Below, one piece after another: positions 59,136-64,000 of a stretch of DNA of 64,000 nucleotides (position 1 is the first letter of the stretch; the number at the start of each line of letters is the position of its first letter). The DNA lies in contig JAQBQL010000099.1 in assembly GCA_028287035.1 (NCBI GenBank), forward strand, positions 1-64,000, written 5' to 3'. Made by a program: the position numbers and the translations under genes. Source of the DNA: Labilithrix sp. (GTDB taxonomy: Bacteria; Myxococcota; Polyangia; Polyangiales; Polyangiaceae). Below the pieces are notes generated by a model. It ran no database searches. It was not told the origin of the DNA and saw nothing but the letters and a program-made list of their open reading frames with translations.

Positions 59136-60359
59136 ATGCCGCGCCTGTCCGCCACCTCCGCCCGCATCAAGCCTCCGGTCTTCGCCGACCTGCAGGTCCG
59201 CATCGAGCAGGCCGAGGCCCGCGGCATCCAGCTCGTGCCCCTGCACATCGGCGACACCTGGCTCGCGCCGCCGGCCGCCGCGCAGCAGGTCCTCGCCGAC
59301 CTCGACGCCGCGGATCCCGCCCTCTATCGCTACGGGGCCACCGCCGGGGATCCCGCGCTGCGCCGGGCGCTCGCCGACCTCGTGCGCGCGTACGGGCTCG
59401 ACGTCGACCCGAAGGACGAGGTGCTCATCGGCAACGGCGGCACGCACGCGCTCTTCTGCGCGGCGCGCGTCGTGCTCGACCAGGGCGACGAGGTGCTGAT
59501 GGCGGCGCCGCGGTGGCCGCTCGCCGGCGGCGTCTTCACGTCGTGCGGCGCGGTGACGATCGACGTCCCGATCACGCAGCGCCTCTACGAGGATCCTTCG
59601 CTGGACGCCGGCGCGCTGTTCGCGGAGCACGTCACCGCGCGCACGAAGGCGCTCTACGTCATCTCCCCCAACAACCCGGACGGGAAGGTCCTGTCGCGAC
59701 GCGACCTCGAGAGCATCGCGGCGCTCGCGCAGGAGCGTGATCTCTGGGTGTTCTCGGACGAGGTGTACGCCGGCATCGTCTTCGACCGGGAGCATCTCTC
59801 CATCGCGACGCTGCCCGGCATGCGTGAGCGCACCGTCGTCCTCCACTCGATGTCGAAGAGCCACGCGCTCGCCGGATGCCGCGTCGGCGCCGCGTTCGGG
59901 CCCGCCTCGCTCATCGCCCCGGCACGTCGGGTGGCCGTGCACACGAGCTTCAACGTCGCCGTGGTGATGCAGGCCGCGGCGCTGGCCGCGCTCTCCGACG
60001 TCACGTTCGGGGCGCGGGCGAAGGCGGCGTATCGCGAGGGCCGGGACCGCGCGATGGCGGCGCTCGCCGGAGCGCGGGGCGTGCGCGTCCACCAGGCGGA
60101 GGGCGGCACCTTCCTCTTCCTCGACTTCGCGGCGGCCTTCGCCGAGCTCGATCCTGCCGCGTGCGGGGAGAGGCCGCTCCTCGCGCTCCTCGAGCGCGCC
60201 GTCGACCGCGGCGTGCTGCTCGCCCCCGGTGACGCGTTCGGGACGGGCTTCGACACGTGCGCGCGCCTCTGCACCATCGCGGTGCCGCCCGAGCAGGTCG
60301 CAGTCGGCGTCGGGCGCCTTCGTGACGCCCTCGACGCGATGCGGCGCGGCGAGCCCTGA
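59136..60359 (+). CDS. Class I/II PLP-dependent aminotransferase
   Basis: 407 residues, fold-type I. The PLP lysine is K241 in LHSMSKSHALAG, the ring-binding aspartate is D208 (VFSDEVYAG), and ISPNNPDG (177-184) is the substrate-carboxylate loop. N-terminal RYGATAGDPALRRAL is the usual start of the small domain. The family transaminates Asp, Ala, aromatic or branched amino acids; the motifs do not fix the substrate. The ATG is three bases after the kinase gene, so co-transcription is likely. Confidence 0.9.
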   Translation: MPRLSATSARIKPPVFADLQVRIEQAEARGIQLVPLHIGDTWLAPPAAAQQVLADLDAADPALYRYGATAGDPALRRALADLVRAYGLDVDPKDEVLIGNGGTHALFCAARVVLDQGDEVLMAAPRWPLAGGVFTSCGAVTIDVPITQRLYEDPSLDAGALFAEHVTARTKALYVISPNNPDGKVLSRRDLESIAALAQERDLWVFSDEVYAGIVFDREHLSIATLPGMRERTVVLHSMSKSHALAGCRVGAAFGPASLIAPARRVAVHTSFNVAVVMQAAALAALSDVTFGARAKAAYREGRDRAMAALAGARGVRVHQAEGGTFLFLDFAAAFAELDPAACGERPLLALLERAVDRGVLLAPGDAFGTGFDTCARLCTIAVPPEQVAVGVGRLRDALDAMRRGEP

Positions 60360-60438
60360 GCCTCGCGCCATTCGCGTGAGCGAGGGGTGATCTCGTTTGC
60401 GCTTGACCCCTGCGGCGTCCGCTGCGAGGTCCGAGCGC

Positions 60439-61470
60439 ATGGGGGCGAACCTGCTCGAAACGCGCAACTTCCTGCTCACCACCGTCCGCGCCGCGGCGTG
60501 GGCCTGCGCCGGCATCGCCACCGTTGCGGGGTGCTCGATGGGCAGCGCCGACGGGTCACGCGAGGCCACCGCGACGTCGGCGCAGCCGCTCGCGTCGACG
60601 CGGAGCCGGCTCGTTCCGTGGGGCGACGGCGCGCAGGCGCTCGGCCTCCGTCCCGCCCTCGCCGAGCGCGCCGCCTTCGGGGTGCCCGCGATCGCGGTGG
60701 CGCCCGGCGGCGAGGTGCTGGTGCTCGACGCGGTGAAGCAGCGCGTCGTTCGGCTCGGCAGCGACGCGCTCACGTCCGTCGCCAGCGTTCCCCTCGACGC
60801 CGACGATCTCGCGGTGGCCGGGGACGGCGCGCTCGCCGTTCATCGGCAGATGAGCCCGCACGTCGTCGTGCTCTCACCGGCCGGCGAGCGGCTCGGTGAC
60901 GTGGACGCCACCGCGGCGGGCGACGTCGACTCGATCGTGCTCGGCCCGTCGCGCCGGGTCGTCGCCCGCAGTGCGTACCAGGAGACGTTCCAGCTGGGCA
61001 GCCCGTCGCTCCCGCAGCTACCCGCCGCGACGCTGCGCACCCGCCGCGTCGGCGCCGAGCTCCTCGCGAACGGCGACGGCCTCGTCACCGTCGTGAAGGA
61101 CGGGGTCGCCGAGCTACGTGTCGTCGCCCAGGCGACCGAAGACGCCCACGCCGAGGTCCGCGCGGTCTGGCCGCTCGGCGCCGCGTCGTCGGCACATCTC
61201 GTCGGCGTCACCGGCCTCGTCGCGTGCCTGCGCCTCGAGCACGTGACGCAGGCGCCGGCGAACGGGGCGCTCGACGTGAGCCGCGAGGCGGTGTGCCTGG
61301 ACGTCGCCTCGGGCGTCACGTTGCTCCGCGCCGCGCTCGCTCCGCCGGGCCTCTACGTGCCGCGCCGCGAGCTTGCGTTTGCGCGCGGCGTGCTCGCCTA
61401 TGCGCATCCGGAGCCCGAGGGGCTACGCATCACCACCTGGGCGGTGACGCGTGAAGGAGGTGCGCGATGA
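60439..61470 (+). CDS. Lipoprotein, possible beta-propeller
   Basis: 343 residues from ATG 60439 with a signal peptide and lipobox (AGIATVAGC). The mature part is a run of short beta strands with recurring VLD/VAV patterns (GVPAIAVAPGGEVLVLDAVK, DLAVAGDGALAVHRQMSPHV), as in six- to eight-blade propellers. It would sit on the outside of the cell. The gene ends with an ATGA overlap with the secreted NlpC/P60-like gene, so the pair is translated together and may act on the envelope as a unit. Confidence 0.7.
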   Translation: MGANLLETRNFLLTTVRAAAWACAGIATVAGCSMGSADGSREATATSAQPLASTRSRLVPWGDGAQALGLRPALAERAAFGVPAIAVAPGGEVLVLDAVKQRVVRLGSDALTSVASVPLDADDLAVAGDGALAVHRQMSPHVVVLSPAGERLGDVDATAAGDVDSIVLGPSRRVVARSAYQETFQLGSPSLPQLPAATLRTRRVGAELLANGDGLVTVVKDGVAELRVVAQATEDAHAEVRAVWPLGAASSAHLVGVTGLVACLRLEHVTQAPANGALDVSREAVCLDVASGVTLLRAALAPPGLYVPRRELAFARGVLAYAHPEPEGLRITTWAVTREGGAR

Positions 61471-62990
61471 ACCGCCGGCTCGCTCTCGCGACGCTCGCGG
61501 CGCTCTCCGCGATCCCGGCCACGTCCGCTGCCATCACGCGTGACGAGGTGATGGCGCGCGCACTTTCCTACGCGTCGCATCCGTGGACCGCCACCGCGGC
61601 GAACCAGACGGCGACGTGCAGCGCCGCGTACGTCTCGCTCGATCCGCCGGGCGACTACGTGGGCGTCTCGTACAACTGGGGCGGCTACCAGTCGCTCGTC
61701 GAGTACGACCGGAACATCCAGAACGGCTTCGGCGCCGGCGCCCAGCCGGACGACGGCGTCCTCTCCTGCACGGCGGGCGTCGACTGTTCGGGGTTCGTGA
61801 GCATGGCGTGGGGCGCCGGCCATTACACGACGAGCGATCTCGACACGACCTCCGGCGCCATCGCGCAGCCCACGATGCTCGCGGGCGACGTCTTCAACAT
61901 GGCCGGCTACCACGTCGCCATGTACACGCGAACGCTGGCGAGCGGGCAGCCCGCGCTCGTCGAGGCCATCGGGTACAACGTCCACACGAACGTGACGGGG
62001 GGCTTCTCGCACGTGAGCGGGTACGTCCCGCGCCGGTACAACGCCATCAGCGGCACCATCGTCGCGCCGCCGGTGGGCACGCCCGACGCCCCCATCGCCA
62101 TCACGAGCTTCCCGTACACGGACACGCGCAGCACGGCGGCCTCGGTGAGCAGCACGCTCGGCGGCTGCGGCCTCGCCGCCGGCACCAGCGAGTCCGGCCC
62201 CGAGTACGTGTATCGTGCAACGTTCACGCAGCCGGGAACGCTGACGGTGAGCGTCGCGTACGACGCGGGCGTCGACATCGACGTGGAGCTCTTCTCGCAG
62301 CTCACCACGTATGCGTGCACGGCGCGCGGCGACACGACGTTCACGCAGACCGTCGGGTGCGGTTCGTATTACGTGGTCGCCGACACGTACGCCTCGAAGG
62401 CGAAGGCCGGCCAGTACACGCTGAACGCGACGTTCACGCCGAGCGGCCAGCCGTGCAGCGCCGTGCCCGTGCCGCCCTTCGCTCCGAAGGGCAAGCTGGG
62501 CGACGCCTGCGGGTATCCCGGACACGAGGAGCTTCCGTTCTGCAACGCGAACCTCGGCGGCTCCGAGACGTGCATCTACGGCGGCGGCTCGAGCTTCTGC
62601 TCCAAGCCGTGCGCGGCGGATCCCGAGTGCGCGGGGATGCCGGGCGGCGGCTGCTGCCGGGACATCACCGGCAAGGGCGAGCTCTACTGCGTCGCCGGCG
62701 CGTCGTGTCCGGGCGGCGGCAGCTCGGGATCGAGCGGCAGCTCGGGCAGCAGCGGCGCATCGGGCGGCTCGGGTGCGTCGGGCGCCGGCGCCGGCAGCTC
62801 CGGCGCGGGCAGCTCGGGGAAGGACGCGCCGGACGGCGAGGGAAGCAGCGGCGATGCTCCGTCGGCCAGCGGCGCCACCGCGACGAGCGGCTGCACAACC
62901 AGCCCGGCGCAGGCGAGCGGATGGCCGGCGCTCCTCGTGGTCGCCGCGCTCGCCTCCACGCTGCGCCGTCGCCGCGCGCGCCCGCGCTGA
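61467..62990 (+). CDS. Secreted NlpC/P60-like protein with MYXO-CTERM tail
   Basis: 507 residues. Signal peptide (LATLAALSAIPATSAA). Cysteine-peptidase-like domain about 65-200 with C107 (AGVDCSGFVSM) and H149 (AGYHVAMYTR), the two key residues of NlpC/P60 or CHAP fold proteins; the third (N/H) is not clear. A beta domain follows (about 220-330), then a Cys-rich region, a Ser/Gly repeat linker (about 410-450) and a MYXO-CTERM tail: GC, then a hydrophobic span (WPALLVVAALASTL) and RRRRARPR. The tail should send it to the outer surface, where the protein would cut peptidoglycan or a related peptide. Confidence 0.82.
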   Translation: MNRRLALATLAALSAIPATSAAITRDEVMARALSYASHPWTATAANQTATCSAAYVSLDPPGDYVGVSYNWGGYQSLVEYDRNIQNGFGAGAQPDDGVLSCTAGVDCSGFVSMAWGAGHYTTSDLDTTSGAIAQPTMLAGDVFNMAGYHVAMYTRTLASGQPALVEAIGYNVHTNVTGGFSHVSGYVPRRYNAISGTIVAPPVGTPDAPIAITSFPYTDTRSTAASVSSTLGGCGLAAGTSESGPEYVYRATFTQPGTLTVSVAYDAGVDIDVELFSQLTTYACTARGDTTFTQTVGCGSYYVVADTYASKAKAGQYTLNATFTPSGQPCSAVPVPPFAPKGKLGDACGYPGHEELPFCNANLGGSETCIYGGGSSFCSKPCAADPECAGMPGGGCCRDITGKGELYCVAGASCPGGGSSGSSGSSGSSGASGGSGASGAGAGSSGAGSSGKDAPDGEGSSGDAPSASGATATSGCTTSPAQASGWPALLVVAALASTLRRRRARPR

Positions 62991-62994
62991 GGGC

Positions 62995-64000
62995 TCACGC
63001 CCCGAAGCGCAGGAGATCGAGCAGCTCCGTCGACGAGATGGCCTTCGTGTTCGCCTTGCCCTCGAGCACGGCGGACGCGAGCTCGCGCTTCTGCGCGTGC
63101 ATCGAGAGGACCGCCTCCTCGATGGTGCCGCGCGCGACGAGCCGGTAGACGGTGACGGGCTCGGTCTGCCCCATGCGGTGCGCGCGCGAGGTGGCCTGCT
63201 CCTCGGCGGCCGGGTTCCACCAGGGGTCGGTGTGGATGACGTAGCTCGCGCTCGTGAGGTTGAGGCCGGTGCCGCCGGCGAGGAGCGACACGCAGAACAC
63301 GTCGAACTCGCCGCGCTGGAAGGACTCCACGATCGCGGCGCGCTTGGCGGTCGGCGTCTCGCCCGACAGGTACGCGACGCGGAGGCCGGCCCGCTCGAGC
63401 GCCGGCTGCACGAGGCCGAGGAACTGCGTGAACTGGCTGAACACGAGCGCGCGATTGCCCTCCTGCGCGAGCTCGACGCACAGCTCGACGCAGCGATCGA
63501 TCTTGGACGATCCGCCCTGGTACTCGGGGTCGACGAGGCGCACGTCGCACGCGAGCTGACGGAGGCGCGTGAGGGCCGCGAAGAGCGCGATCTTGAGCTG
63601 CGCCGCGGTCTCGCCGGCCTTCCGCTTCGCGAACTGCTGCTCGCAGGCACGGCGTAGCGCGAGGTAACGCTTCGTCTCGTTCTCGTCGAGGTCGACGTAC
63701 TCGGTGATCTCCTCGCGCGGCGGCAGCTCGGCGAGAACGGTGGCACGCGTGCGCCGGAGGAGGAACGGCCCGAGCAGCTTGCCGAGGACCGCGAGCCGCG
63801 TGCTGTCACGCGTCGCGCCCTCGATCTGCTTGCGGAACTTCTCGCGGAACATCACCTCGGTGCCGAGGAGCCCGGGGAACGCGAGATCGACGATGCTGAA
63901 CAGCTCGCCGAGGTGGTTCTCGAGCGGCGTTCCGGTGAGCGTCACGGTGAAGTCGCGCGTCAGCGAGCGCACCGCGTCGGTGCGGGCGGCGCTCGCGTTC
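62995..64000 (-). CDS. SNF2-family helicase, C-terminal part (5' end off window)
   Basis: Reads leftward; only about 335 C-terminal residues are inside the window and the 5' part lies beyond 64000 (the frame stays open to the edge). Motif III is LTGTPLENHLGELFS, then FLLRRTRATVLAELPP; motif IV/V LVFSQFTQFLGLVQPALERA, and motif VI RAHRMGQTEPVTVYRLVA. This order is that of Snf2/Rad54/HepA-type ATPases. These remodel DNA-protein complexes; without the N-terminus the subfamily is open. It converges with the NlpC-like gene, with 4 bases between the stops. Confidence 0.9.
   Translation of the reverse strand, partial: NASAARTDAVRSLTRDFTVTLTGTPLENHLGELFSIVDLAFPGLLGTEVMFREKFRKQIEGATRDSTRLAVLGKLLGPFLLRRTRATVLAELPPREEITEYVDLDENETKRYLALRRACEQQFAKRKAGETAAQLKIALFAALTRLRQLACDVRLVDPEYQGGSSKIDRCVELCVELAQEGNRALVFSQFTQFLGLVQPALERAGLRVAYLSGETPTAKRAAIVESFQRGEFDVFCVSLLAGGTGLNLTSASYVIHTDPWWNPAAEEQATSRAHRMGQTEPVTVYRLVARGTIEEAVLSMHAQKRELASAVLEGKANTKAISSTELLDLLRFGA

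Noticed and set aside
57393..60773. A very long open frame (over 1,100 codons) on the minus strand opposite the kinase and aminotransferase genes.
   Set aside because: It is an antisense shadow: residues are Arg/Ala/Pro/Gly-rich with no motifs, and the plus strand holds two clear genes. High GC content makes such frames common.
62716..62820. Ser/Gly codon repeats as a CRISPR-like array.
   Set aside because: The units are short, in frame and encode a linker before the MYXO-CTERM tail; there are no fixed repeats with unique spacers.
62995..64000. SNF2 helicase as part of a DISARM-like defence island.
   Set aside because: Only its C-terminal part is present and no methylase, nuclease or other defence gene is near; core remodelling helicases have the same motifs.
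1..64000. tRNA, rRNA, tmRNA, insertion sequence, integrase or attachment site.
   Set aside because: I saw no cloverleaf-like sequence, transposase motif or flanking direct repeats, so none can be supported. A small RNA gene could still be missed by eye.

Overview
The window is GC-rich, densely coding bacterial DNA with no gap of 300 bases between genes. It most likely comes from a myxobacterium (Myxococcota, Polyangia-like). The supporting signs are three Ser/Thr kinase-fold proteins, one with a VSPQN catalytic loop; a MYXO-CTERM sorting tail; a lexA gene behind a GTTCAG-N4-CTGAAC palindrome; a protein resembling the MXAN_5187-type family; and many Ser/Gly- or Pro/Ala-rich linkers. No rRNA, tRNA, CRISPR array, insertion sequence or phage gene was seen, so this looks like core chromosome rather than an island. 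The first and last genes are cut by the window edges.

Layout. 1-3.1 kb (minus): the N-terminal part of a GT-B glycosyltransferase, a coupled pair of unrecognised genes (one coiled-coil), and a Lys/Ala-rich basic protein. 3.2-5.9 kb (plus): a two-gene DNA-repair-like cassette of a radical SAM protein with a helix-hairpin-helix, coupled to a DUF4130-UdgX fusion. 5.9-9.7 kb (plus): a benzoate-CoA-ligase-family enzyme, a creatininase-family amidohydrolase and two lipoproteins. 9.7-14.1 kb (minus): a large hybrid histidine kinase and a cysteine hydrolase. 14.3-18.4 kb (plus): a PlsB/PlsC-like acyltransferase and a multi-S1-domain protein with a structured leader. 18.4-19.7 kb (minus): an FAD oxidoreductase. 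19.7-28.1 kb: MoxR and DUF58 genes converge on a six-gene minus-strand operon (ilvE, lipoprotein, RDD, SpoIIM, membrane protein, DUF4129-DUF4350). 28.3-29.6 kb (minus): a 2Fe-2S ferredoxin and an Smr protein.

29.8-33.5 kb (plus): a predicted pseudokinase beside a PilZ-kinase-HEAT protein. 33.5-35.9 kb (minus): NUDIX and two family-2 glycosyltransferases. 36-38.5 kb (plus): smpB, a small gene, ruvB and a GST. 38.5-41.9 kb (plus): a REC-GAF-PAS-PAS-HisKA protein lacking an ATPase domain, coupled to a complete histidine kinase. 42-45.8 kb (minus): a metallophosphoesterase, DUF2239 and a MATE exporter. 45.8-56.3 kb (plus): a cupredoxin-like protein, the MXAN_5187-like protein, a FadL-type porin, trxB, a cyclic-nucleotide-binding protein, a tri-heme cytochrome, lexA, a small lipoprotein and a beta-barrel-like protein. 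56.4-63 kb (plus): a transmembrane kinase with an AsmA-like outer region, an aminotransferase, a lipoprotein and a secreted NlpC/P60-like MYXO-CTERM protein. 63-64 kb (minus): the end of an SNF2 helicase.

Two themes recur. Neighbouring genes are often joined by 4-base stop/start overlaps, which implies translational coupling. Several genes have a -10-like hexamer ending only 6-7 bases before the start codon, which suggests leaderless mRNAs. The most promising unexplained units are the radical SAM/UdgX cassette, the split MoxR envelope cluster, the pseudokinase-kinase pair, the split histidine kinase pair and the kinase-AsmA fusion.
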